Assembly (NCBI GenBank): GCA_029942265.1
Contig: JAOZTO010000009.1
Location: 8,907-15,168 of the forward strand
Source: Desulfocapsa sp.
Lineage (GTDB): Bacteria > Desulfobacterota > Desulfobulbia > Desulfobulbales > Desulfocapsaceae
Reading direction: 5' to 3'
Length of the DNA: 6,262 bases
Shown one piece after another: positions 1 to 6,122 of the stretch. The position numbers and the translations under genes were made by a program. The notes beneath the pieces were generated by a model. It did no database searches, was not told where the DNA came from, and saw only the letters and a list, made by a program, of their open reading frames with translations. Numbering within the stretch: position 1 is the stretch's first letter; the number at the start of each line of letters is the position of its first letter.

Positions 1-597
1 GAAGAAATCAGAAACATTGATGTGGGTAGTTGGTTCAATACCGGATTCTCGGCTGAACGTGTACCGCTTCTTGCTGAAATTTTAGAACTTGCAAAAGGTA
101 AGTGTCGTGTTCTTATCGAACTGAAATACTATGGGCATAATGAGCAGTTGGAACAACGTGTAGTGGACATTGTTGAAGAAGCTGGTATGGAGGATTATAT
201 TGCTATTATGTCATTGCAATATTCTGGTCTACAAAATTTCAAAGCCCTGCGTCCAAATTGGCCTCTTGGCTTACTCTCAACACAATATATTGGTAAACTC
301 TCAAATTTCGATGTTAATTTTATTGCAGTCAATGCAAACACTGCAAAACCGACTGCTATCCGACGTATTCAATCTGCTGGAAAATTGGCCTATGTATGGA
401 CTGTCAATGATCGTGTTTCCATGGCCAGAATGATGGCATTTGGTGTCGATGGTATTATTACAGATGAACCGGCAATGGCTGCTGAAGTACGAACAGCAAT
501 CAAACTACTGAACCCTATGGAACGGTTACTGTTACATACTACCGTGCTATTAAAGATGCCGATACCATCCCGACTATACCGTGACAAATCGCCATGA
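1..597 (+). CDS. Glycerophosphodiester phosphodiesterase, C-terminal part (5' end outside window)
   Basis: The frame is open from the first base and ends at TGA 595-597, so about 198 C-terminal residues are present and the true start lies upstream. The sequence fits the GDPD family (TIM barrel), which hydrolyses glycerophosphodiesters to glycerol-3-phosphate and an alcohol. Visible family landmarks in order are 'DVGSWF' near the window start, the barrel-strand motif 'IELK', then 'VWTVND' and the closing 'GVDGIITDEP'. The N-terminal HRG...E.D metal-binding region is not in the window. 'ELKYYGH..QLEQRVV' and 'FIAVNA' resemble the membrane-anchored subgroup that carries an N-terminal multi-pass domain; whether this protein has that domain cannot be seen. 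After the barrel there is a tail of about 40 residues. The gene converges on aroC with a 6-bp gap. The family call is firm; the exact substrate is unknown. Confidence 0.88.
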   Translation, partial: EEIRNIDVGSWFNTGFSAERVPLLAEILELAKGKCRVLIELKYYGHNEQLEQRVVDIVEEAGMEDYIAIMSLQYSGLQNFKALRPNWPLGLLSTQYIGKLSNFDVNFIAVNANTAKPTAIRRIQSAGKLAYVWTVNDRVSMARMMAFGVDGIITDEPAMAAEVRTAIKLLNPMERLLLHTTVLLKMPIPSRLYRDKSP

Positions 598-603
598 CAC
601 CAC

Positions 604-1581
604 CTAACACTTTCGTTCTCGCATCATCAAATCAGCAAGAACAATTGCCGTAGCGCATTCAATAACTACTGGAATCCTGATTGCAATGCACACATCATGT
701 CTACCTTCTATTAGGAGGGTTGACACATTTTTTTCCTTGAAATTATATGTATCCTGGGGAATGCCAATACTTGAAGTAGGTTTAACAGGCACTCGAAACA
801 CAATATCATTGCCATTACTGATTCCGCCATTTATACCACTGGCGTAATTAGTTGCAGTTTTTCCCTTTTCATCAGTAATGCAGTCATTATGTTCACTGCC
901 CTTCATTGAAGCTGCTGCAAATCCTGAACCAAATTCAATACCACGAGTAGCCGGAACTGCAAAAATCATATGAGCAATCATCGATTCGGCAGAATCAAAA
1001 AACGGTTCTCCAAGCCCCACTGGCATATTGGTACACCGGCACTCAATAAGACCGCCAATGGAATTTTTGCTTTCTATTGCAGCCTCAACTGCAGCAGCAA
1101 TATCTTTACTGCCACCAGCCTCAATCAGCGTTGCAGAAACTGAAACAGAACCCAGTATTTTTTTGGCCACAACTCCTGCTGCCACAATGCCTAGAGTTAT
1201 TCGTCCTGAAAAATGACCGCCGCCTCTAGGATCATTGAACGCGCCATATTTTTGCTGAGCTGTAAAATCAGCATGACCGGGGCGTGGTTGATCCCATAAG
1301 TTGGAATAATCACCCGATTTAATATTGGTGTTTTCAAACACGATAGTGAGCGGAGCCCCTGTGGTTTTCCCCTGAAACACCCCTGAAACAATGCTTGGAA
1401 TATCAGGTTCTATTCGTGGTGTTGTACCACGTCCACCCGCTCGCCTTCTGGAAAAATCCTCTTTTAAATCATCTTCAGTGAGTGGTATCCCCGGAGGACA
1501 ACCATCAATCACAACACCAATCTGAATTCCATGGCTTTCACCAAAAATAGACACTCTGAAAATATGGCCAAAACTATTCAT
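604..1581 (-). CDS. aroC: Chorismate synthase
   Basis: Predicted to convert 5-enolpyruvylshikimate-3-phosphate to chorismate, the last shikimate-pathway step, in the cytoplasm using reduced FMN. All three family signatures are visible in the 325-aa product: GESHGIQIGVVIDGCP (residues 14-29, with His17), RPGHAD (100-105, with His103) followed by GHFSGRITLGIVAAG (122-136), and GRHDVCIAIRIPVVIE (293-308). The Arg-rich RRR at 45-47 and KPTSS at 267-271 are also typical. I chose the ATG at 1581 because homologues begin 'MNSFG.IFRV' and an AAAGGA motif lies 10 nt upstream; the in-frame ATG at 1647 would add 22 residues without family similarity and overlap the upstream gene. At 325 aa it is shorter than E. 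coli AroC (361 aa), with a compact middle around residues 143-175, and it resembles Bacteroidetes-type enzymes in wording. It is last in the minus-strand run, 47 nt after the preceding gene. Confidence 0.96.
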   Translation of the reverse strand: MNSFGHIFRVSIFGESHGIQIGVVIDGCPPGIPLTEDDLKEDFSRRRAGGRGTTPRIEPDIPSIVSGVFQGKTTGAPLTIVFENTNIKSGDYSNLWDQPRPGHADFTAQQKYGAFNDPRGGGHFSGRITLGIVAAGVVAKKILGSVSVSATLIEAGGSKDIAAAVEAAIESKNSIGGLIECRCTNMPVGLGEPFFDSAESMIAHMIFAVPATRGIEFGSGFAAASMKGSEHNDCITDEKGKTATNYASGINGGISNGNDIVFRVPVKPTSSIGIPQDTYNFKEKNVSTLLIEGRHDVCIAIRIPVVIECATAIVLADLMMRERKC

Positions 1582-1591
1582 AACACTTTGT

Positions 1592-1597
1592 TCCTTT
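1592..1597 (-). promoter_or_regulatory. Ribosome binding site deciding the aroC start
   Basis: On the minus strand this reads AAAGGA, 10 nt before the ATG at 1581. It supports that start over the longer in-frame ATG at 1647. Confidence 0.6.
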
Positions 1598-1628
1598 TGT
1601 AAAATAATTACATCATAGGGATTGTAGA

Positions 1629-2375
1629 TTAAAAAACTCCCTGACATTCAAATGGTAATACCAACGCAGAAGAATCTGACAGTGGTAAATTGACAAGAAT
1701 ATTTTCAATACGCCGCCCTTTACTCTGCTCGACTCCCTCTACAGGAAAACCGCCAAGAGTCCCCATCAATCCCAATGGGTCAATTCGTTTTAGTAGTGGA
1801 TTGATGGAAAAAGCTGCCTGACGATAAGAAATCATTTTCTGCAATGTCTGCCAACTTGCAATAGATGAATTAACCCAATATTTCCCAGTTATTTCCACAA
1901 AGGATTGTCCCATATAGTCGAGTGTAATGGGTGCGGCGGTTCTCATACGAAGAAGTCCGGCACCCAGCAAAACATCCATTCCGGTACAATCCTGATTCTT
2001 TATCTTTCGTTTTTCTCCATTATTTCTAGCAGATATTTCCGCCATAAGAACACGCACTCGTGCGGCAATCATCTGATCACGGCTTGCTACTTCCTGCACA
2101 TCGATAGCAAAAACTTTGCACGCCTTAGTTGTACTGCTCAAACGATACAACTGCATACTCTCGTAATCTATAAAGACAGTCTCTTTTTCACTCTTTATAC
2201 TGCTGGCATATTCTGATATCTCATAGTTGATCGGAGATGTTTTTTCAGAACCAGTCTCTGTTTGTATTGTCTGGTTGATTGTCCAAGTTTCTTTTGCCAT
2301 AAGAGGAGTATCACTGCAAAAGAGCGTGATACTGAATACAAAAACAGAGAATATACTGTTAAAACAATGCATCAT
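1629..2375 (-). CDS. Secreted protein of unknown function, weakly DUF4412-like
   Basis: The product is 248 aa from the first of two adjacent ATGs (2375 and 2372). It opens with a hydrophobic stretch (about residues 7-20) and a possible signal-peptidase site after 'PLMA' near residue 27, so export to the periplasm or outer membrane is likely. The Cys20 context (TLFC) is a poor lipobox because Phe occupies -1. The body has 'ETVFIDYESMQLYRL' (65-79), a 'KYWVNSSIASW' block (165-175) and 'LGGFPVEG' (207-214). The pattern of a short beta-rich 'FIDYESMQLYRLS' repeat followed by W-V and G-F/Y-P-V blocks recalls DUF4412-type proteins, but the match is by eye and weak. I do not recognise a catalytic motif. 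Three Cys remain in the mature part (86, 130, 244). The gene starts 7 nt after the omptin 2 stop codon, so the two are probably translated from one mRNA. A longer in-frame ATG at 2498 would put 41 residues inside omptin 2 and hide the signal peptide; I reject it. Confidence 0.75.
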   Translation of the reverse strand: MMHCFNSIFSVFVFSITLFCSDTPLMAKETWTINQTIQTETGSEKTSPINYEISEYASSIKSEKETVFIDYESMQLYRLSSTTKACKVFAIDVQEVASRDQMIAARVRVLMAEISARNNGEKRKIKNQDCTGMDVLLGAGLLRMRTAAPITLDYMGQSFVEITGKYWVNSSIASWQTLQKMISYRQAAFSINPLLKRIDPLGLMGTLGGFPVEGVEQSKGRRIENILVNLPLSDSSALVLPFECQGVF

Positions 2376-2382
2376 ATCTTTT

Positions 2383-3369
2383 TTAAAAGGAATAGATAAG
2401 CGCCACAGACACCATTGAAACATACAGATCAGCTCCGATAACATCTGGAACATCCACTGGTGTTTCGCTCTGGAACTCCGGCTTACCTGTGGTATCATAT
2501 TTTACATATTTATAGGCCGTTTCAATTCCAATACGATCATTTATATCATAGCCAAATGCTACATCAACTCCCCACATGTTTTCATTACTGAAATTATCAT
2601 AAACAACAAGATTTCGTAAATGATGATGATCAATAGCTTGGCCACTTACAAAGATACTTCCTATGAGCTTTACACCCAAGTGTACTCGATCAAAATCACC
2701 TTCAATGCCGATTCCCATATAGGGCACTTCAAATGTTTGCTCGTAGGAAATCATTAATTGACCGTCGGGAGAAGTTCCTGATGTGTTCCGAAACCCATTC
2801 ACAGAGTATGTGTACGTTCCACCACGAGCTTCCCACTCAAAATTATCGCGACGAAACCCGAGTATGCCAGTTAATCGCACCTTGTCATTTGTAAATGCTG
2901 TCATTTCAGCATTTACATCAAAGATAAAACCCTTCTTCACACTTGTGCTATCGTGAAAGGATACGTGTGTCCAATCCTGAATCGTCTCCTCCATCCAGTC
3001 ATAGTCTTGCATATATCCGTCGCCATCACCAATATTGAACCATGTATCAACATTAATGCCCAACCAGTGCAACGGCTGAATTGTAGCACCGAGACCGACC
3101 ATGTAAAGTGAGTCAATTTTCCACGTAAGCTCACTTGCTGTATATCCTTCCCCTTCCGCACCATACATATATTCAGTTGCTTTTCCTGTGAGATAACCGA
3201 CACCAACTCGGCCAGTAAAGGCAATCCCCGCACTTTCCACACTAGCCTGAGTGGACGTTTCGGTATCCACAGTAGCAGCACCGGATTGTGCAACTACTGA
3301 CAGCGATAAGATCATTACAACCATTACCGACTTTGACAATAAAGCCTTCCCAATATTGGTTAGTTCCAT
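2383..3369 (-). CDS. Omptin-family outer-membrane protease, copy 2
   Basis: A 328-aa aspartic-type outer-membrane endopeptidase of the omptin family (OmpT/Pla), a ten-strand beta-barrel expected to cleave peptides or proteins at the cell surface. There is a signal peptide (about residues 1-32, ending near 'SGAA'), and the chain ends in 'LIYSF', a terminal Phe typical of barrel insertion. By alignment to OmpT, the catalytic residues Asp83/Asp85 correspond to Asp122/Asp124 in 'QDYDWM', and Asp210/His212 to Asp247/His249 in 'AIDHHHLRNL'. 'LTWKID', 'EARGGTYTYS' and 'VPYMGIG' are further family blocks. OmpT Glu27 is kept (Glu66), but Asp208 is Ala245 and Asp97 is His135, so specificity may differ. 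Start: the ATG at 3369 follows AAGGA after only 4 nt and gives a normal signal peptide. It lies 18 nt after omptin 1 and shares long identical blocks with it, indicating a tandem duplication. Confidence 0.93.
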   Translation of the reverse strand: MELTNIGKALLSKSVMVVMILSLSVVAQSGAATVDTETSTQASVESAGIAFTGRVGVGYLTGKATEYMYGAEGEGYTASELTWKIDSLYMVGLGATIQPLHWLGINVDTWFNIGDGDGYMQDYDWMEETIQDWTHVSFHDSTSVKKGFIFDVNAEMTAFTNDKVRLTGILGFRRDNFEWEARGGTYTYSVNGFRNTSGTSPDGQLMISYEQTFEVPYMGIGIEGDFDRVHLGVKLIGSIFVSGQAIDHHHLRNLVVYDNFSNENMWGVDVAFGYDINDRIGIETAYKYVKYDTTGKPEFQSETPVDVPDVIGADLYVSMVSVALIYSF

Positions 3370-3387
3370 CTGTTCCTTATACCACGC

Positions 3388-4383
3388 TTAAAAAGAATAA
3401 ATAAAATTCACTGCTGCCATTGAAGTCTGCAGATCGGCTCCAGCACCATTCGGCAGATCAACAATCACTCCTTCATCATTATAATGCCATACTGAATCAC
3501 CTTTCATGGTGTCATATTTTTCATATGCATAGGTCATCTCAACTCCCATACGATCACTTATATCATATCCAAATGCGAGATCAAATCCCCACATCTGTTC
3601 GCCACTAAAATCGTCGTAAGTGACGAGATCACGCATGTGGTGCTGGTCAACAGCTTCACCATTTACGAAGATACTTCCGATGAGTTTTACACCAAGATGT
3701 ACACGATCAAAATCACCTTTAAACCCAACACCGAAATAAGGTACATTAAATGTTTGTTCGTAAGTAATTCCTAATTCACCAGCAGGAAACGATCCAGTTC
3801 TATTCCGGAAACCACCTGCGGAATAAACATACGTTCCGCCTCGTGCTTCCCACTCAAAGTTATCACGACGAAATCCGAGTATACCGGTTAAACTTATCTG
3901 ATCATTGGAAAATGCCGTCATTTCTGCATTCACATCAAAAATAAAACCTTTTGTTACATTCGTGTCGTCGTGCAGTGATTCATCAGTCCAGTCCTGTATT
4001 GCTGGTTCCATCCAGTCGTAATCTGACATATAACCGTCTCCATCACCAACATTGAACCATGTATCGACGTTAATATTCACCCAGTGCGACGGCTGAATTG
4101 TGACGCCAAGACCGGCCATATAAAGTGAGTCAATTTTCCATGTAAGTTTACTTGCTGTACGTCCTCCGCTATCTTCCCAATACACATACTCATTCGCTTC
4201 TCCATTGAGGTAACCAACACCTACCCGACCAGTAAATGTAATCCCCGCACCCTCCACACTAGCTTCTGTTGATGTTTCGGTTTCCACAGTTGCTGCGTTA
4301 GCCTGTGCAGCTGACAAAGACAAGGTTATGGCCACTATTGCCGCTTTTGAAAATAGACTCGTTCTGGATTTTTGACGTTTCAT
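3388..4383 (-). CDS. Omptin-family outer-membrane protease, copy 1
   Basis: A 331-aa omptin-family outer-membrane endopeptidase and the first gene of the minus-strand run. A basic n-region (MKRQKSR) and a hydrophobic core end at 'AQANA' near residue 30, a good signal-peptidase I site. The barrel ends in 'FIYSF'. The OmpT catalytic residues correspond to Asp121/Asp123 in 'SDYDWM' and Asp246/His248 in 'AVDQHHMRDL'; 'MRDL' after the catalytic His is as in Pla. Glu27 (Glu65) and Asp97 (Asp134, in WTDES) are kept, but Asp208 is Ala244. At the OmpT positions linked to LPS binding, Arg138 is Asn175 and Arg175 is Thr211. The ATG at 4383 is chosen because AGGAG lies 7 nt upstream; an in-frame ATG at 4407 would precede that site. 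The family is certain; substrates and surface role are unknown. Confidence 0.94.
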   Translation of the reverse strand: MKRQKSRTSLFSKAAIVAITLSLSAAQANAATVETETSTEASVEGAGITFTGRVGVGYLNGEANEYVYWEDSGGRTASKLTWKIDSLYMAGLGVTIQPSHWVNINVDTWFNVGDGDGYMSDYDWMEPAIQDWTDESLHDDTNVTKGFIFDVNAEMTAFSNDQISLTGILGFRRDNFEWEARGGTYVYSAGGFRNRTGSFPAGELGITYEQTFNVPYFGVGFKGDFDRVHLGVKLIGSIFVNGEAVDQHHMRDLVTYDDFSGEQMWGFDLAFGYDISDRMGVEMTYAYEKYDTMKGDSVWHYNDEGVIVDLPNGAGADLQTSMAAVNFIYSF

Positions 4384-4390
4384 CGGTTTT

Positions 4391-4395
4391 CTCCT
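4391..4395 (-). promoter_or_regulatory. Ribosome binding site of omptin copy 1
   Basis: The minus strand reads AGGAG followed by 7 nt and the ATG at 4383. This is the clearest ribosome binding site of the minus-strand run and fixes the start downstream of the alternative ATG at 4407. Confidence 0.7.
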
Positions 4396-4555
4396 GCTGT
4401 AAAGCAAATTGTTAATGTGAGTAATCCTTTAATTACAAGCTTCTTGCGTGTTCGTCTTCCTTACTATCACTTTTTACTTTACGTCACCAATCATGCCAAA
4501 GTCAAAAAATAAATTACAAATCGTAAAAGATGATACGAGTGAACATCTGAAAAGA

Positions 4556-4585
4556 TTGGCAAGGATTTCCCTGGTATGCTATTTT
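4556..4585 (+). promoter_or_regulatory. Candidate sigma70-type promoter for the carboxypeptidase gene
   Basis: TTGGCA (4556-4561) is followed after 18 nt by TATTTT (4580-4585), which has an upstream TGC as in an extended -10. An overlapping TGG-TATGCT (4572-4580) is an alternative -10. A transcript would start near 4592, about 45 nt before the ATG at 4638. This is assigned by eye only, and the host sigma-factor preferences are unknown. Confidence 0.3.
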
Positions 4586-4637
4586 GATTTGTTAAACTCA
4601 CTCGCCATTTTTTTAACAATCATCCTTTGGTAATCCC

Positions 4638-5735
4638 ATGCGCACAAAACATTTTCTTCTGACTTTCCTCATTTTCACTCTAACTGTACAAATAACCTTG
4701 GCGGCTCGTGCTCCATTGCAAACCATTGCCACAGAACCTTATGCCTCTGCAATCGTCCTTGATGCAGATACCGGAAAGACCCTCTTTGCAAAAAATGCTG
4801 ACGATACGGTATATCCTGCAAGTACCTTAAAACTCATGGTATTACTGATTATCCTTGAGCAAATTGAACAGGGAAAACTTCAGCTTGATGACATGGTGCA
4901 AGTTACCGAAGAAGCTTACAAAATGGGAGGATCACAAGTATATCTTGATCCCAAGGAACAATTTTCCATTGAGGATCTGCTCTATGCCCTGATGATTCAG
5001 TCGGCCAATGATGCAGCTGTTGCTCTTGCCAGTCATGTGGCAGGTTCCAAAGAAACATTTGTTGTTTTAATGAATAAAAAAGCAAAGGAATTGGGGATGA
5101 AAAACACCCAGTTTCATTCTGTTCACGGCCTGCCTCCATCTAAGGGACAGAAAGTAGATGTTACAACAGCGCGGGATTTTGGAATTCTTTCCCGTAATTT
5201 AAGCTCACGCCCTGAAGTGTTCAAATATATCAGCACAAGAGTAAGGGATTTTCGTGGGGGAGAATTTATTATGCGCACCCACAATCATCTCCTCAAAAAC
5301 TTCGATGGCTGTGATGGGTTCAAAACAGGATATTTTGCCAAAGCAGGTTTTTCCATTGCTGCCACCGCCAAAAGAAATGGAGTGCGTCTTATCGCCATTG
5401 TTATGGGCAGCAAAAACCGTAAGATCCGCGATGCAACTGCCACTGAACTGTTAAATACTCATTTTTCAAAAATTCCTGCAAGAGCAGAAGCTCCTATTAA
5501 ATCAAATACTACACAAATCATTGAAAAAAACAGTATTGATCTCAGCGAAAGTACACCCATAATGCCTGCTGTAACGAATATCGAAGTAAATCCTGTATTG
5601 GAAGAAGAAGATAAATCCTCTGGATGGATATACTTTTTTATTGGCGTGGGGGTTGGTTTTTTGCTCTATGCTGTGCTAAATTTTCTTCGCACTAAAAGAC
5701 GTAATAAGAGCCGATGGAGAAGTAAAACGCTCTGA
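4638..5735 (+). CDS. Serine-type D-alanyl-D-alanine carboxypeptidase (peptidase family S11)
   Basis: A 365-aa low-molecular-weight penicillin-binding protein predicted to remove the terminal D-Ala from peptidoglycan stem peptides in the periplasm. The three active-site motifs are present and correctly spaced: STLK (Ser62-Lys65, in 'YPASTLKLM'), SAN (122-124, in 'MIQSANDAA') and KTG (229-231, in 'DGFKTGY'). An N-terminal signal sequence covers about residues 1-23. After the catalytic domain (to about 275) there is no recognisable PBP5-type C-terminal beta domain. Instead there is a low-complexity linker, a hydrophobic segment (about 330-350) and a strongly basic tail (RTKRRNKSRWRSK), which looks like a C-terminal inner-membrane anchor with the tail in the cytoplasm. 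No strong Shine-Dalgarno is seen before the ATG. The specific paralogue name (dacA/dacC/dacF) cannot be decided. Confidence 0.94.
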   Translation: MRTKHFLLTFLIFTLTVQITLAARAPLQTIATEPYASAIVLDADTGKTLFAKNADDTVYPASTLKLMVLLIILEQIEQGKLQLDDMVQVTEEAYKMGGSQVYLDPKEQFSIEDLLYALMIQSANDAAVALASHVAGSKETFVVLMNKKAKELGMKNTQFHSVHGLPPSKGQKVDVTTARDFGILSRNLSSRPEVFKYISTRVRDFRGGEFIMRTHNHLLKNFDGCDGFKTGYFAKAGFSIAATAKRNGVRLIAIVMGSKNRKIRDATATELLNTHFSKIPARAEAPIKSNTTQIIEKNSIDLSESTPIMPAVTNIEVNPVLEEEDKSSGWIYFFIGVGVGFLLYAVLNFLRTKRRNKSRWRSKTL

Positions 5736-5824
5736 TGTAGTATTCCTTGCTGGACAAAAGCGTTAGCAGGAACTATCTTTCAAAAAAAGAACAATACTCA
5801 TTACTATTTCATATTACTCTTTAC

Positions 5825-5830
5825 AAGGAG
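5825..5830 (+). promoter_or_regulatory. Ribosome binding site of the DUF2892-type gene
   Basis: AAGGAG lies 9 nt before the ATG at 5840. It decides that start over the in-frame upstream start at 5747, which lacks such a site. Confidence 0.7.
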
Positions 5831-5839
5831 CATACGTTC

Positions 5840-6070
5840 ATGATTGTAACAGACTGGATTCATACTATCGCAGGTTTTTTTATTCTTTTGACCATGGCAC
5901 TTGGCGTTGATTGTGGCCAAAACCCACTTTTCGTGCATAAGTACTGGCTTTTTGGTACAGCTTTTGTGGGCTTAAATCTTTTTCAATTTGGTTTTACTAA
6001 GTTTTGTCCTCTTGGAATGATTCTGAAAGCTATTGGTGTTCCTGTTTGTCGACATACAAAGATCAATTAG
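5840..6070 (+). CDS. Small DUF2892 (YgaP transmembrane-like) membrane protein
   Basis: A 76-aa protein with two hydrophobic segments (about residues 8-22 and 36-52) separated by a short polar loop, followed by 'FGFTKFCPLGMILKAIGV' (50-67). The G-x-N-L-x-Q-x-x-F-T-x-F-C-P block is the hallmark of the DUF2892 family, the membrane part of E. coli YgaP that is elsewhere found alone or fused to a rhodanese domain. Cys residues are at 25, 56 and 70; Cys56 is the family one. No rhodanese domain is present here. Its function is unknown; links to sulfur handling rest only on the YgaP precedent. It lies 104 nt after the carboxypeptidase on the same strand with no clear terminator between, so co-transcription is possible but not shown. 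Confidence 0.83.
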   Translation: MIVTDWIHTIAGFFILLTMALGVDCGQNPLFVHKYWLFGTAFVGLNLFQFGFTKFCPLGMILKAIGVPVCRHTKIN

Positions 6071-6086
6071 CGGAAACACTTGATTT

Positions 6087-6122
6087 GTAGGCAGGTTGTG
6101 CTAATTATACCAACCTGCCTAC
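6087..6122. repeat. Perfect 12-bp inverted repeat (hairpin) after the DUF2892 gene
   Basis: GTAGGCAGGTTG (6087-6098) and CAACCTGCCTAC (6111-6122) are exact reverse complements around a 12-nt loop. The position, 16 nt after a stop codon, suits a transcription terminator, but no T-run follows on either strand, so it is not a canonical intrinsic terminator. It could instead stabilise the 3' end of the mRNA or be a dispersed palindromic element. Confidence 0.65.

Larger units (their letters stand above)
4384..4637. promoter_or_regulatory. Divergent intergenic region between omptin run and carboxypeptidase
   Basis: These 254 bp must hold promoters for both directions. For the plus strand see the candidate at 4556-4585. 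For the minus strand I find no convincing -35/-10 pair; an A/T-rich stretch around 4417-4440 with a GTAAT-N6-ATTAC inverted repeat (4421-4436) lies 38-53 nt upstream of the omptin start and could be part of a promoter or an operator, but this is weak. The only open frame is a doubtful 46-codon one (4493-4633, +). Confidence 0.45.

Noticed and set aside
1582..1647. N-terminal extension of chorismate synthase from ATG 1647
   Set aside because: The extra 22 residues do not match the family, overlap the upstream gene's end, and the ATG at 1581 has its own ribosome binding site.
2376..2498. N-terminal extension of the secreted protein from ATG 2498
   Set aside because: It would lie inside omptin 2, and the signal peptide starts right at 2375/2372.
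2383..4383. The two related genes as generic porins
   Set aside because: The omptin catalytic motifs (DYDWM and D-x-H before M/LR-x-L) and family blocks identify them as proteases rather than porins.
4384..4450. Minus-strand sigma70 promoter for the omptin run
   Set aside because: A/T-rich hexamers exist, but no -35/-10 pair has both acceptable match and spacing.
5736..5775. Terminator after the carboxypeptidase gene (ccttgct...agcagg)
   Set aside because: The stem is short and imperfect and is not followed directly by a T-run.
5747..5839. Longer start for the DUF2892-type protein
   Set aside because: The added 31 residues are polar and unlike the family; the AAGGAG at 5825-5830 points to the ATG at 5840.
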